A stretch of 64,000 nt of DNA from Scytonematopsis contorta HA4267-MV1 (lineage in GTDB: Bacteria > Cyanobacteriota > Cyanobacteriia > Cyanobacteriales > Nostocaceae), in contig JAHHIC010000031.1 of the NCBI GenBank assembly GCA_019359035.1, forward strand, positions 124,001 through 188,000. The letters run 5' to 3'. A program made the translations under genes and the position numbers. How positions within the stretch are numbered: position 1 is the stretch's first letter; the number at the start of each line of letters is the position of its first letter. Positions 26,076-35,747 of the stretch are shown in pieces. Below the pieces are notes generated by a model, which ran no database searches, had not been told where the DNA came from, and saw only the letters and a list, made by a program, of their open reading frames with translations.

Positions 26076-27149
26076 ATGAAATCCCCAACCGCAAATACCA
26101 AGGAATTTGAACTGCAATTTAGTTCTTCGCTATCCGATTATGTAACAGCTGTTGCTTGGTCACCCAAAGATAAAGATATAGCTTTAGCAGCAACTTCCGC
26201 AGCGGGAGAAGTTATGCTATGGAAAAATGGAGAACTAACAACTTTACAAAATGCTACAGAGAACGCTGAATCTGTAAATTGCGTCGCTTTTTCCTACAAT
26301 GGGGAATTTTTGGCTGTTGGTGGACAGGATGGACGAGTAAAAATTTGGCGAAATAGTGAATTAATCACTACTTTAGATAATCCCCGTACTTGGGTAGATA
26401 GGTTAGCTTGGAGTCCTAATAAGAACTGGTTAGCTTTTGGTGTAGGGTCTCGCGTTCAAGTTTGGGATACTGATAATGCTTCTGTTATTGCGACTGTAGA
26501 TTTTGAAGAGTCTTCCCCTTTAAGTATTGATTGGCATAAAGATGGTCAATATTTGGCTGTTGGTGGAAATAAGGGAGTAAAAATTTGGAATTCCCAAGAT
26601 TGGGATGAAGAACCATACATCTTAGATATGCCTACTGTTAGTTTAGCTATGGCATGGTCTCCAGATGGTAATTATCTGGCTTCTGCGAATATGGACCGTA
26701 GCATCACGGTTTTGCAATGGGGTAATCCCGACCCTTGGGTTATGCGTGGTTTTCCCGGTAAGATTAGGCAACTGGCTTGGTCTGATATTTCTACTCCCAA
26801 TGGTGCGCCTTTATTAGCTTGTTCTAGTGTGGAAGGTGTTGTTGTCTGGGAAAAACTTGAGGATGATGACTTGGGGTGGGAGGCTAGGATTTTAACTAAT
26901 CATGTGGACATAATTCAAGCTGTTGGTTTCGCACCCAAGAGTTTTTTGCTGGCCTCTGCTGCTAGCGATGGTTGGTTATGTTTATGGAATAAGGCCAAGA
27001 AAGTTTCCCAAATTCTCACGGGTGTGGAGGCTGGCTATTCTTGCTTGAGTTGGCATCACCAGGGTCGATTACTTGCAGCCGGTGGTGATAACGGTGAGTT
27101 ATTTATTTGGTTAAAAGCCTCAAGTGGAAAGGGTTTTGGTAAGGCATAG
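26076..27149 (+). CDS. WD40 repeat protein
   Basis: Protein of 357 residues consisting almost wholly of about seven WD40 repeats, each with an (A/V)W(S/H) start, a GH/GG-like D turn and a V(K/R)(I/V)W or LW end (examples: FLAVGGQDGRVKIWRN, LASAASDGWLCLWNK, LLAAGGDNGELFIW). This gives one beta-propeller, likely a protein-interaction platform in the cytoplasm. No catalytic domain or signal peptide. Position after the CobW-type gene, on the same strand and 50 bases away, suggests a joint function in metal handling; this is inference from context. Confidence 0.88.
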   Translation: MKSPTANTKEFELQFSSSLSDYVTAVAWSPKDKDIALAATSAAGEVMLWKNGELTTLQNATENAESVNCVAFSYNGEFLAVGGQDGRVKIWRNSELITTLDNPRTWVDRLAWSPNKNWLAFGVGSRVQVWDTDNASVIATVDFEESSPLSIDWHKDGQYLAVGGNKGVKIWNSQDWDEEPYILDMPTVSLAMAWSPDGNYLASANMDRSITVLQWGNPDPWVMRGFPGKIRQLAWSDISTPNGAPLLACSSVEGVVVWEKLEDDDLGWEARILTNHVDIIQAVGFAPKSFLLASAASDGWLCLWNKAKKVSQILTGVEAGYSCLSWHHQGRLLAAGGDNGELFIWLKASSGKGFGKA

Positions 27150-27190
27150 TGGGTACTACGCTAAACAAACGCCAAACAAACCCCACCCCC

Positions 27191-27220
27191 AACCCCCTCA
27201 CCGTAAACGGTGAGGGGGTT
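27191..27220 (+). terminator. Perfect 14-bp stem hairpin after the WD40 gene
   Basis: Stem AACCCCCTCACCGT with its exact complement around an AA loop. It lies 41 bases after the WD40 stop and is preceded by CCCCACCCCC, so it is also a member of the C-rich repeat family. No T-run follows. The rest of the 27150-27466 gap is AT-rich with no gene seen. Confidence 0.6.
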
Positions 27221-27466
27221 CAATCAATATTAATTTTCTCTGATAAAAAATATAATAAAATTTTAATGTTAATCAATATTTATATCCTTTAAAATCAAAA
27301 TAGCGTAGAAATACTCAAATGTTAATTATGAGTAAACTCTATATGAAGTTGCTCTATCCACATAGCCTATTTGCATATTCTATGGACGCGAACGCCTTTA
27401 AATGCAGCTTTAGGGAAATAATATATGGTGACAAGGATTGTTCTTTTGTAGCGAGCGCAATAGAAC

Positions 27467-28018
27467 ATGGGCTTTAAATCAGTTAGCCACATAATAGATG
27501 CTCTCAAGATTCAGGAGCGATTCGAGGAGCAACCAATTATACGCTTACAAAAATGTTGGGCTGATGTTGTGGGCAATACGATTGCCGCTCATACTCGACC
27601 CTTATCTATTGAGCGTCAAATTTTGCGGGTGGGAACTTCGAGTGCTGCTTGGTCACAAAATTTGACATTTGGACGACAAGATTTGCTTTTACGAATTAAC
27701 GCATTTTTACCTACTCCTTTAGTAGATATTCGTTTTTCTACCGCTGGATGGAAGCACCGTAAAAATACTGATAGAGAAAAACTAACTTTTTCTCCCCACG
27801 ACCACCCTAGTTATCTAGAAGAAACCCCAGATAGAGAAGGGCTTGTATTACCCACTGTAAATAATCCCAACAAAGCTTTTCAGAATTGGGCTGAAGCAAT
27901 ACAAAAACGTTCTCAACATTTACCCCTTTGTCCGCAGTGCGAGTGCCATACTCCACCTGGAGAACTTGAACGCTGGGGGGTTTGTTCTCTATGTGCGGGA
28001 AAGCGCTTTGCGAATTAG
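27467..28018 (+). CDS. DciA-like DUF721 protein with zinc ribbon
   Basis: Protein of 183 residues. Residues 1-90 form the DUF721 domain (SVSHIIDAL, LQKCWADVVGNTIAAHTRPLSIERQILRV, SSAAWSQNLTFGRQDLL), the fold of DciA, which loads the replicative helicase in bacteria lacking DnaC/DnaI. A variable linker follows, then a C-terminal zinc ribbon CPQC...CSLC (about 152-177) that is an addition relative to minimal DciA. A replication role is expected from the family; the zinc ribbon may contact DNA. No partner gene adjoins it. Confidence 0.8.
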   Translation: MGFKSVSHIIDALKIQERFEEQPIIRLQKCWADVVGNTIAAHTRPLSIERQILRVGTSSAAWSQNLTFGRQDLLLRINAFLPTPLVDIRFSTAGWKHRKNTDREKLTFSPHDHPSYLEETPDREGLVLPTVNNPNKAFQNWAEAIQKRSQHLPLCPQCECHTPPGELERWGVCSLCAGKRFAN

Positions 28019-28439
28019 GGAGTTCGCAGTTCGCAATTCTCCACTCCCCACTCCCCACTCCCCACTCCCCCTTTAAACTCTGAAAACAAAAATAAGATTA
28101 TTACTTTTTGTCTGTTAGACATATTACTTTTTTCTTTGCTGTAATCTGTCTATTTATAGATATTAAAAAAAATCCAGTGAATCAAAAATTACACTTTTAA
28201 GCTTGATCCCAATTCAGTTTTAACCTGTATTTAAGCAATACAGGTTTTTTCAATTTATGTATCAAATTTGTTACACAACTATTTACAAATATAACGTAAA
28301 AATAAAATCATTATAAAGTTAATTTTTTCATCGGGATCGGGAAAACCTATATAGATTCTTGGTTTTTAGCAAAAATCCGTATTTATATCTAGGACGAAAA
28401 TAAGAGGTAGAAATCAGCCGCGAAAAGGCAATAACCAAA
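28019..28439. other. Intergenic region with a heptamer stretch and a terminator
   Basis: Begins with CCCCACT heptamers (about 28040-28072). A hairpin terminator sits at 28222-28250. The rest is AT-rich; no further gene is seen on either strand. Confidence 0.55.
28222..28250 (+). terminator. Intrinsic terminator
   Basis: Nine-base perfect stem AACCTGTAT / ATACAGGTT around TTAAGCA, followed immediately by TTTT. It lies 204 bases after the DciA-like gene, so it may end that transcript or an unannotated short RNA from the gap. Confidence 0.65.
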
Positions 28440-28751
28440 ATGAACCCAAATAAAATATTAACTTCTGCTTGTCGGTATTGTCGTCATTACAAACCAGAAG
28501 GGCGTCGTGGCGGAATTTGTAATCAGCTGGGAGCGCCTGTTCATGGGACTTGGAAGGCTTGTAGTTTAGCGCTCCCACCTTTTGCTCCGTCTTGGGAAAC
28601 TCTGGAAGATGCTTGGATTTTGCCAGATGCAACTCCAATAGCGGCTGTTTCTAGTACTATTGCTCAAAATTTAGAAGAGGCGCTTCCTGTTGCCATAGAA
28701 ACAACAGCTAGCACCGCTCCACAAATAAAATCAAAGCCAGTGTTGATTTAA
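28440..28751 (+). CDS. Small Cys-rich conserved protein
   Basis: Protein of 103 residues. The N-terminal half has four Cys in SACRYCRHYKPEGRRGGICNQ and GTWKACSLALPPFAPSW, spaced CxxC-x12-C-x13-C, which suggests a zinc or Fe-S site. The C-terminal half is Ala/Thr-rich and probably disordered. No signal peptide. It looks like a conserved cyanobacterial unknown. No clear ribosome site; the ATG follows AATAACCAAA. Function unknown. Confidence 0.65.
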   Translation: MNPNKILTSACRYCRHYKPEGRRGGICNQLGAPVHGTWKACSLALPPFAPSWETLEDAWILPDATPIAAVSSTIAQNLEEALPVAIETTASTAPQIKSKPVLI

Positions 28752-28928
28752 TTGCAAATGATTTAACTAGCAATAATCAATCCTGCTAAGCCCGCCAAAA
28801 ATTCGCCTAAAATCAAAATTTATTTTTAATATCTCTGCACATGCAAGTACATTAGATATTCTGAAAATTCGCCTTCTGTCTTGGGTAAGATTTTTAGGTA
28901 AGATTTTTAGGCAAGATTTTTTAGCCAA

Positions 28929-29762
28929 TTATGGCAGCCAAGGATATTGGCGAAAATTCGGCGGTCGCTTTTCCAAAAAGGCTTGCTTGCCCTCAGAGCC
29001 TTCTTCTGTCATGTAATAGAGTAAAGTGGCATTACCCGCTAACTCTTGTAAACCTGCTTGTCCGTCACAATCAGCGTTAAATGCAGCTTTAAGGCAGCGT
29101 ATAGCAATTGGACTTTTTTCTAAAATCTCTTGTGCCCACTCGATACCCTCTGCTTCTAATTGTTCGACAGGTACAACACAATTAACCAAACCCATTTCTA
29201 AAGCTTGTTGTGCATTATATTGGCGACATAGAAACCATATTTCGCGAGCTTTTTTCTGACCAACAACGCGAGCTAGATAGCTTGCACCAAAGCCTCCGTC
29301 AAAACTACCCACCTTCGGTCCCGTTTGCCCAAAAATGGCGTTATCGGCTGCAATCGTGAGGTCACAAATTAGGTGCAGCACGTGCCCACCTCCTATTGCA
29401 TATCCAGCAACCAAAGCAATCACTACCTTTGGCATTGACCGAATAAGGCGTTGTAAATCTAATACATTTAAACGTGGTGTTCCCTCTTCATCTACATAGC
29501 CAGCCTTTCCCCTTACGCTCTGGTCACCACCCGAACAAAAAGCATATTTACCATCTGTATGTGGTCCGACTCCAGTAAAAAGTACCACACCAATAGTCGC
29601 ATCTTCACGTGCATCGCAAAAGGCACTATAAAGTTCAAACACTGTCTTGGGACGAAAGGCATTGCGTTTGTGGGGACGATTAATGGCAATTTTGGCAATG
29701 CCATCAGCTTTATGATAAAGAATATCTTCGTAAGTCTTAGCTGTTTGCCAGTTAATTTCCAT
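28929..29762 (-). CDS. menB: 1,4-dihydroxy-2-naphthoyl-CoA synthase
   Basis: MenB of 277 residues, a crotonase-fold enzyme that closes the second ring of the naphthoquinone in phylloquinone (vitamin K1) synthesis for photosystem I. Signature segments: [49 protein letters not shown] (oxyanion hole), [17 protein letters not shown] and the C-terminal [12 protein letters not shown]. Full length. It lies 39 bases downstream of menD on the same strand, and the two are almost certainly co-transcribed. Confidence 0.97.
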   Translation of the reverse strand: MEINWQTAKTYEDILYHKADGIAKIAINRPHKRNAFRPKTVFELYSAFCDAREDATIGVVLFTGVGPHTDGKYAFCSGGDQSVRGKAGYVDEEGTPRLNVLDLQRLIRSMPKVVIALVAGYAIGGGHVLHLICDLTIAADNAIFGQTGPKVGSFDGGFGASYLARVVGQKKAREIWFLCRQYNAQQALEMGLVNCVVPVEQLEAEGIEWAQEILEKSPIAIRCLKAAFNADCDGQAGLQELAGNATLLYYMTEEGSEGKQAFLEKRPPNFRQYPWLP

Positions 29763-29801
29763 AGATACACAACAAATAGTTTTGGACTTGAGAATTTTAT
29801 C

Positions 29802-31544
29802 TTAATCAAAGCTAAATTTAGGTAAATTTTCCCTTCGCCATTGTGCGTCTGCTTTACGGTTTGTTCTCAATTCTAAAACTCTTATTCCTTTGTTTGGTAA
29901 TTGAGTTAATTTTTGTTGCAAATGCCCCCAAGATGTTATCAATTCATGCTCTATGCTGTACGTAGCACACAATTGAGCAAAATCTATATCCTGTGGAGTC
30001 GCGAAAAATTCTTCAAAAGGTGGGTCAAATTTAGCAATGGGTAACATTTCAAAAATTCCACCCCCGTTGTTGTTAATTAATACTATGGATAGATGTCCTA
30101 TAAATTTATTTCTTATCAAAAATCCATTTGTATCATGTAACAAAGCTAAATCTCCTGTTAACATCACACTACTTTGATTTTGGTGTGCAATGCCTAACGC
30201 AGTAGATAAAGTACCATCAATACCATTAGCACCTCTATTGAAAAAAGGGCATACCTGAAAATTACTAGGCTTCCAAAAGAATTCCACATCTCGTACTGGC
30301 ATACTATTGGAAATAAATAATGGTGTTTTTTTAGGCAATTTTACTGAGAGTAACCACGCTACTTTACTTTCGACAAATTCTTCTATCTTTGCCATTTTTT
30401 CGTCAACGGCTGCTCTGATTTTGGCTTCCGTAGTACACCACTTTTGGAGATAAGGGAGTGGGGAGTTGGGAGTCGGGAGTGGGGAATCCTTAACCAATTC
30501 TTCTATACTCAAGTGCAGGTGAGTCGTTTGACCATGCAATGGGTCGAGATTCTCACCACTTTTGTCGATTACCCAGCGTCGTGCTTGAGTGTTACTTAGC
30601 CAGGAACGTAATTCTTTACTAGTAGGCATGTCACCAATTTGAATTACCATTTCTGGGGCTAGTTGTTTGGCTAATTCTGGATTCCGTAAAATTATGTCAT
30701 AGGTGGAAATTAAATGAGGGTTATATTCCTGATAATTTCTTATCGGAGAGAGTCCCTCACCCAAAACAGGCCATTGCAAAATTTGGGATAGTTTTGCGAT
30801 CGCACTACAATAGTCTTGTGGTTTTTGGGGTTGAGCAACACCAGCGATTATAATACCGCGAGAGCAGTTAAGCCACTGTTGGGGAATGGGGGTAAAAGCC
30901 GATGTAGAATTCCACCCCCTATTAATAAGAGGACTGAAAAATTCTTCGGAGTCGAAGGATGGTTGTAAATGACTAAAATTCACGCCATCGGAAATTGGGG
31001 AAAGAGGGTCACGAAAAGGTATATTTAAATGTACAACCCCAGGAACAGGATATAAACAACGCTCCCAAGCGTGAACAAGTGTTTGTCGCAGGTAAGCAAG
31101 AATATTTATGTCGTATGAGGGTAAAGCTAATTCAGTCTGCCAGTTAGGGTAATTTCCGTACAATTTTAATTGGTCAATAGTCTGTCCAGAGTGACATTCC
31201 CGCAGTTCTGGGGGTCTGTCAGCCGTTAGTAGCAACAAAGGAACGCGACTTTCTCTGGCTTCTATCACACAAGAGTAAAAATTCGCCCCAGCTGTTCCAG
31301 ACGTACAAACAACTGCTGTTGGAAGTCCAGTCGCTTTTGCCCTTCCTAAAGCAAAAAAGGCTGCGGAGCGTTCGTCAAGAATACTTATTGCTTCTATTTC
31401 AGGTGATGCAATTGCAAAGCTAACGGCTAAAGGTGTTGAGCGTGAACCAGGACAAATGACTGCTGTTGTTAATCCCAGACGCTTTAAAGTCTCCGTTAAA
31501 ACATTAGCCCAAAGTTCATTTACGTTCCTAGATAAAATCGACAT
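29802..31544 (-). CDS. menD: 2-succinyl-5-enolpyruvyl-6-hydroxy-3-cyclohexene-1-carboxylate synthase
   Basis: MenD of 580 residues from the ATG at 31544 (a TTG three codons upstream is possible). It is a thiamine-diphosphate enzyme joining 2-oxoglutarate to isochorismate. Landmarks: CPGSRSTPLAVSFA, RSAAFFALGRAKATGLP, CTSGTAGANFYS, RGANGIDGTLSTALG, LTGDLALLHDTNGF and NNNGGGIFEMLP (cofactor site). Around residue 355-366 the sequence SPLPTPNSPLP is encoded by a heptamer repeat (30451-30486) that has entered the gene in frame, probably in a surface loop. It is divergent from folB with only 42 bases between starts. Confidence 0.96.
   Translation of the reverse strand: MSILSRNVNELWANVLTETLKRLGLTTAVICPGSRSTPLAVSFAIASPEIEAISILDERSAAFFALGRAKATGLPTAVVCTSGTAGANFYSCVIEARESRVPLLLLTADRPPELRECHSGQTIDQLKLYGNYPNWQTELALPSYDINILAYLRQTLVHAWERCLYPVPGVVHLNIPFRDPLSPISDGVNFSHLQPSFDSEEFFSPLINRGWNSTSAFTPIPQQWLNCSRGIIIAGVAQPQKPQDYCSAIAKLSQILQWPVLGEGLSPIRNYQEYNPHLISTYDIILRNPELAKQLAPEMVIQIGDMPTSKELRSWLSNTQARRWVIDKSGENLDPLHGQTTHLHLSIEELVKDSPLPTPNSPLPYLQKWCTTEAKIRAAVDEKMAKIEEFVESKVAWLLSVKLPKKTPLFISNSMPVRDVEFFWKPSNFQVCPFFNRGANGIDGTLSTALGIAHQNQSSVMLTGDLALLHDTNGFLIRNKFIGHLSIVLINNNGGGIFEMLPIAKFDPPFEEFFATPQDIDFAQLCATYSIEHELITSWGHLQQKLTQLPNKGIRVLELRTNRKADAQWRRENLPKFSFD
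30451..30486. repeat. Heptamer repeat inside the menD coding region
   Basis: Units GGGAGTG, GGGAGTT, GGGAGTC and GGGAGTG (plus strand) lie within menD and encode a Pro/Ser-rich insertion. They are the same C-rich heptamer family seen in intergenic arrays. Confidence 0.88.
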
Positions 31545-31586
31545 CAAATTCAAATACTAAACAGTAATATTCGTTATTAATATTTT

Positions 31587-31964
31587 ATGGACTGCATTCA
31601 TGTTACAGGAATTCGAGCCTATGGCTATACAGGCTATTTACCAGAGGAGCAGGTTTTAGGGCAATGGTTTGAGGTCGATGTGACTTTATGGCTAGATTTG
31701 TCGATTGCTGGAAACACCGATGCGATTAAAGATACTGTGGACTATCGCAGCGTTATTAATATTGTACAAAATCTGGTGAAGACATCCAAATTTGTTTTAG
31801 TAGAGTGTTTAGCAACTAACATTGCAGATTCCATCCTCCAAAAGTGCGAATATCTTTCACAAGTGCAAGTTATTTTGAGCAAACCAGCAGCACCTATTCC
31901 TGATTTTGGGGGCAGAATTAGTATAGATATTACTAGAAGTCGTCGTGGGGTAGGGGGTGGGTAG
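31587..31964 (+). CDS. folB: Dihydroneopterin aldolase
   Basis: FolB of 125 residues, converting dihydroneopterin to 6-hydroxymethyl-dihydropterin in folate synthesis. Features: IRAYGYTGYLPEEQVLGQWF, the DTVDYRSV segment, LVECLATNIADSIL and SKPAAPIPDFGG with the conserved Lys. The last residues (RGVGGG) and the stop are encoded by GTGGGGTAGGGGGTGGG, the beginning of a heptamer-like tract, so the C-terminus has been reset by repeat sequence. Divergent from menD. Confidence 0.93.
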   Translation: MDCIHVTGIRAYGYTGYLPEEQVLGQWFEVDVTLWLDLSIAGNTDAIKDTVDYRSVINIVQNLVKTSKFVLVECLATNIADSILQKCEYLSQVQVILSKPAAPIPDFGGRISIDITRSRRGVGGG

Positions 31965-32545
31965 TAGGGGGAGTGGGGAGTGTTGACTTTGCGGCTCAGA
32001 ATAAGTCAGTGGAATACAAATAAATTGTTATTTTTATATCATTGACTAATGATTATCAAACATCAGCAAGAATAAGTATTTTCAGTTTATCACGTATCAA
32101 ATAAATGAGTTGCCACTAAATATCCTGAGCTAAAAAGCTTTCTAAATAACTACTTGATGCTGATATACATATTGGTACTAGTTTCGCTGAAGCTAAATAA
32201 ATGACAACGAAAAATTTTCCTCTAGCTAAGCAATTTCCACGATTGTATTTTGTGAGATTGATGCAATAACTGCTGAAACTGAAGGAAATATTTTAATGAT
32301 TAACTTATTTGATGCTAATTATGTTCTATTCAAATGACTTGATAATGACTGTACATCATGACTTTAGCACTTTAAATAGGTACTTTTACTTGGTAAATTG
32401 TATGAGCGATATTTGATAATTAGTAACATTTTCATTGAGCAAGAACAAAGTTTATTTTGAGATTTATTATGATAGAATATATGTCCTTGCAGTTGAGTTA
32501 AGATTGGTGACAGAATCGTAACCTTAGCCAGCAGGGAACATTTGC
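31965..32545. other. AT-rich intergenic region before the diguanylate cyclase gene
   Basis: About 580 bases. The first 20 bases are the tail of a G-rich heptamer tract. Everything else is AT-rich without inverted repeats or credible coding on either strand; it presumably contains the promoter of the downstream gene. Confidence 0.5.
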
Positions 32546-33835
32546 ATGAATTGCTCTACAATCCTATTTGTTGAGGATGGCAAAACACCACTACTCGATA
32601 TAAAACATTGTTTACAAATATTGGGTTATACAGTTTCCCAAACCGCTGTTTTTGAAAAACATTGTATAAAAACATTACCCAAAAGTTATCTGCCTATAGT
32701 GTTAATAAATGGGTCATTACCGACACAAATCAATGGTTTACAAGCCGTGAATAAAATCCAAAATAATAGCCAAATACCAGTATCGTGTTTAACAGATTCT
32801 TCTGAAGATACAAAACAAGATAAAACTAGATTAGATAACCCTTTTACCTATATTGCCGAAAAACAAGCGGAAGAAGACTTGGATATTCCAATGGAAATGG
32901 TTCTTTACAAGCGTAGGATTGATATTGAGAAAAGATTCCAACAACAGCAGAATCTCATGACTGTTATTGACAGCATGGCTTGTGCAGTTGTAGTCACCGA
33001 TACAAATGGGCATATTCAAATTATGAATTCAGTAGCGGAAAGACTGACTGGATGGAACGAAGAGGATGCAGTTTCCAAAGATTTACTTGAAGTGCTAGCT
33101 TTATTTGACAAAGAAACGGGGCTGAAGCTAGAAGATTTAGCAGAAAAGGTAATTAAAACTGGTAAAACTTTGAATTTGCCAGAAAACTGCACTTTAATGG
33201 CCAAAAATGGTAAGGAAATACCAATCGGAGATAGTATTGCTCCAATTCGTGATACTGATGGTAATATTACTGGTGCTGTTTTGGTGTTTCAAGATATTAC
33301 CAAACGTAAGCAAACAGAGGCAGAACTGTTACACAATGCTTTTTATGATTCGCTGACGGGTTTACCTAATCGAGTTTTATTTTTGGATAGACTAAGACAC
33401 TCGATTGGAAGACGTAAGCGTCAGCAGAAGCTAACTCACAGTTTTGCAGTTTTATTTTTGGACTTAGATGGGTTCAAAAAGATTAACGACAGCTTTGGAC
33501 ACAGCGTTGGTGATAAATTTTTAATTGCAATTGCCCGAAAGTTAGAGTTGTGTTTACGTGAGGAAGATACTATAGCCAGATTTGGTGGAGATGAGTTTGC
33601 TGTACTTTTAGAGGATGTTAAAGAAATTAGTGATGCGACAAATATTGCTGAGCGTATACAGAAAAGCTTAGCGGAGCCACTAAATCTAGATGGTAACCAA
33701 ATAACTCCTAGCGCGAGCATTGGTATTACTGTGAGTAATGGTGATGAGGAACCTGAAAATTTATTGCGGGATGCGGATATTGCTATGTATCGGGCTAAAG
33801 GTCAGGTTAAAGGCAGTTACATGGTATTTGGATAA
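32546..33835 (+). CDS. Diguanylate cyclase with degenerate receiver and PAS domain
   Basis: Cytoplasmic protein of 429 residues. N-terminal receiver-like domain (4-100) in which the phospho-acceptor position is Asn55 (VLINGSLP) instead of Asp; PAS with PAC (about 140-255, ending DITKRKQ); GGDEF domain (about 262-429) with intact FGGDEF and LDLDGFKKINDSFGH, plus an upstream inhibitory-site RxxD (REED). It should make cyclic di-GMP and be subject to product inhibition. No EAL domain. The degenerate receiver suggests control by protein contact rather than phosphorylation. Monocistronic by position. Confidence 0.92.
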   Translation: MNCSTILFVEDGKTPLLDIKHCLQILGYTVSQTAVFEKHCIKTLPKSYLPIVLINGSLPTQINGLQAVNKIQNNSQIPVSCLTDSSEDTKQDKTRLDNPFTYIAEKQAEEDLDIPMEMVLYKRRIDIEKRFQQQQNLMTVIDSMACAVVVTDTNGHIQIMNSVAERLTGWNEEDAVSKDLLEVLALFDKETGLKLEDLAEKVIKTGKTLNLPENCTLMAKNGKEIPIGDSIAPIRDTDGNITGAVLVFQDITKRKQTEAELLHNAFYDSLTGLPNRVLFLDRLRHSIGRRKRQQKLTHSFAVLFLDLDGFKKINDSFGHSVGDKFLIAIARKLELCLREEDTIARFGGDEFAVLLEDVKEISDATNIAERIQKSLAEPLNLDGNQITPSASIGITVSNGDEEPENLLRDADIAMYRAKGQVKGSYMVFG

Positions 33836-33898
33836 TTGACTAAAAGATAAAATAAGAGTCAAAAGTTTGTTTGTATATTAAGTACTATGTACTACGAG

Positions 33899-35080
33899 CT
33901 ATTGACTCTTTAACAAAAATTCCCGTAATGCTTTTTGTGTTGTGGGTTGATTAATATAAGTATCAGCAGCTTCCATTAAATTATCGATATTTTCTTGACT
34001 AATATCATCAATGTCGTCACTTAAACGTTTGTTTGTTAACTGTCTGTCGAGTTTGAATTGCAAACGCAAAAGACGATTACCCATAATTTGGTCTGTAATG
34101 TACTCATAAATATCTGAGGAACCATCAAACAGTACACCAATTATCGGCTGTGCCCATTCTATTAATCCCCAATGTTCAGCTTTTTCATAGGGAATTACTC
34201 GCGTTCTTTCTCCTGTTCCAATAGAAAGCACAGATATTTCTTCTGGCTTATAGCCAAAACGTAATGCTTCTGCTACTGCACAAGTTGAAGGATTGTTAGC
34301 AGCTACACCCCCATCAATTGCAGAATATATAGTTTTAATAGAATATGTAAAATTTTTATCAGGAATTTTTTCCCAAGGGGAATCTATCCATGCTTGCCGA
34401 GATGCTCCAACATATTTTATAATATTACGAGTTTCTGTATTCTCTGCTGCATCAGTAACTTGTACAAAATGATTTTGATATAAATTTTCTAAGGAAGATG
34501 CTTTTTCATCTAAGATTAAAAACTCTCTACCTGCATCTTTAATAGTACCTCGTACTATTTTTTGTAATTTATGAGCAGGAAAGTACGTAGGAGCCGATGC
34601 GGAACAGAGACAAACTTCCCATAGTGGAACATTCTGATATTCTTTATCGTTACGCCAATTCTTAAAAATAATAGCTTTGCGTTCAATCGTATCATAAGCA
34701 ATAATTAGTAGCGATGGTAAAACTATATCAAAAAGATTAGTGTCTTTAAATACATCTTTTAAAACTTGAATTAAACCAGTATTAGAAAACTTAGGAGCAG
34801 ATAAACCATACTGAAAAAGTAAAGGTATTCGCTGAAGAGAAAAACGAGTTTGGTAAGGGAAAATTACTGAGCTTTTTTCTTTATATAACTCGACTATTTC
34901 TTCACTGCTACGTCCTATTGCAATAGCTGCTGCTAAAATTGAGCCTGTGGAAGTACCTGCAATTAAGTTAAAATACTTATTTAAAGGTTGATTAATTTCT
35001 TTCTCAATTGCTGCTAGCATTTTTGCTGCGACTATTCCCCTAATTCCTCCTCCATCTAAACTTAAAATCCTAAAAGTCAT
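33899..35080 (-). CDS. Patatin-like phospholipase
   Basis: Patatin-family lipid acyl hydrolase of 393 residues from the ATG at 35080, chosen because AGGAGA lies nine bases upstream; a longer frame opens at 35125. Catalytic features: LDGGGIRG (8-15, oxyanion hole), AGTSTG with Ser44, and the catalytic Asp in AIDGGVAANNP. It should release fatty acids from membrane lipids. Patatins also serve as effectors in cyclic-oligonucleotide defence systems, but no cyclase gene is adjacent, so a housekeeping or stress role is as likely. It lies divergent to a sugar acetyltransferase gene. Confidence 0.9.
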   Translation of the reverse strand: MTFRILSLDGGGIRGIVAAKMLAAIEKEINQPLNKYFNLIAGTSTGSILAAAIAIGRSSEEIVELYKEKSSVIFPYQTRFSLQRIPLLFQYGLSAPKFSNTGLIQVLKDVFKDTNLFDIVLPSLLIIAYDTIERKAIIFKNWRNDKEYQNVPLWEVCLCSASAPTYFPAHKLQKIVRGTIKDAGREFLILDEKASSLENLYQNHFVQVTDAAENTETRNIIKYVGASRQAWIDSPWEKIPDKNFTYSIKTIYSAIDGGVAANNPSTCAVAEALRFGYKPEEISVLSIGTGERTRVIPYEKAEHWGLIEWAQPIIGVLFDGSSDIYEYITDQIMGNRLLRLQFKLDRQLTNKRLSDDIDDISQENIDNLMEAADTYINQPTTQKALREFLLKSQ

Positions 35081-35185
35081 GCTTATGTTTCTCCTAGCTT
35101 TTAATATATTTTTAAGCGTATACATATTAATATAGCAATTGTATTGTTATGATTAAATATTAAATGTGATTATTAATTATGAATT

Positions 35186-35746
35186 ATGCATAAAACAGAA
35201 AAAGAAAAAATGCTTGCTGGAGAACTATATTTGTCTACCGACCCACAATTAATAGCCGAAGGGAAGCGAGCATATCGGCTTTTACGAAACTATAATTCTA
35301 CAACAGAAGAAGAACAGCAACTGCGATATGAAATATTGAAAGAATTATTTGCTCAAGTGGGAGAAAATCCAAACATAGTACCTTCATTTCACTGTGATTA
35401 TGGTACTAATATTTATGCTGGTAATAGCTTGTATATGAATCATGGTTGTGTAATTTTAGACTGTAACACCGTTCATATTGGGGATAATGTATTATGTGCT
35501 CCCTACGTACAAATTTATACGGCTTATCACCCCACAGACCCTTCAATTCGTCTGGAGGGAAAGGAACTTGCCGCTCCCGTTAAAATAGGAAATAATGTTT
35601 GGATTGGTGGGGGTGCTATTATTTGTCCGGGAGTTACAATTGGCGATAATACTACTATTGGTGCTGGTAGTGTGGTTCTTAAAGATGTACCGAATAATGT
35701 TGTTGCGGCTGGTAATCCCTGTAGAATTATAAGAGATTTGAAGTGA
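35186..35746 (+). CDS. maa: Sugar O-acetyltransferase (maltose acetyltransferase type)
   Basis: Left-handed beta-helix acetyltransferase of 186 residues. N-terminal Mac domain (EKEKMLAGELYLSTDPQL), then hexapeptide repeats (HIGDNVLCAPYVQIYTAYHP with the catalytic His, VKIGNNVWIGGGAIICPGV, IGDNTTIGAGSVV, GNPCRII). It transfers acetyl from acetyl-CoA to a sugar hydroxyl. Its stop codon is one base from the 3' end of the convergent methyltransferase remnant, which suggests that a rearrangement fused the two loci here. Confidence 0.92.
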   Translation: MHKTEKEKMLAGELYLSTDPQLIAEGKRAYRLLRNYNSTTEEEQQLRYEILKELFAQVGENPNIVPSFHCDYGTNIYAGNSLYMNHGCVILDCNTVHIGDNVLCAPYVQIYTAYHPTDPSIRLEGKELAAPVKIGNNVWIGGGAIICPGVTIGDNTTIGAGSVVLKDVPNNVVAAGNPCRIIRDLK

Positions 35747-35747
35747 T

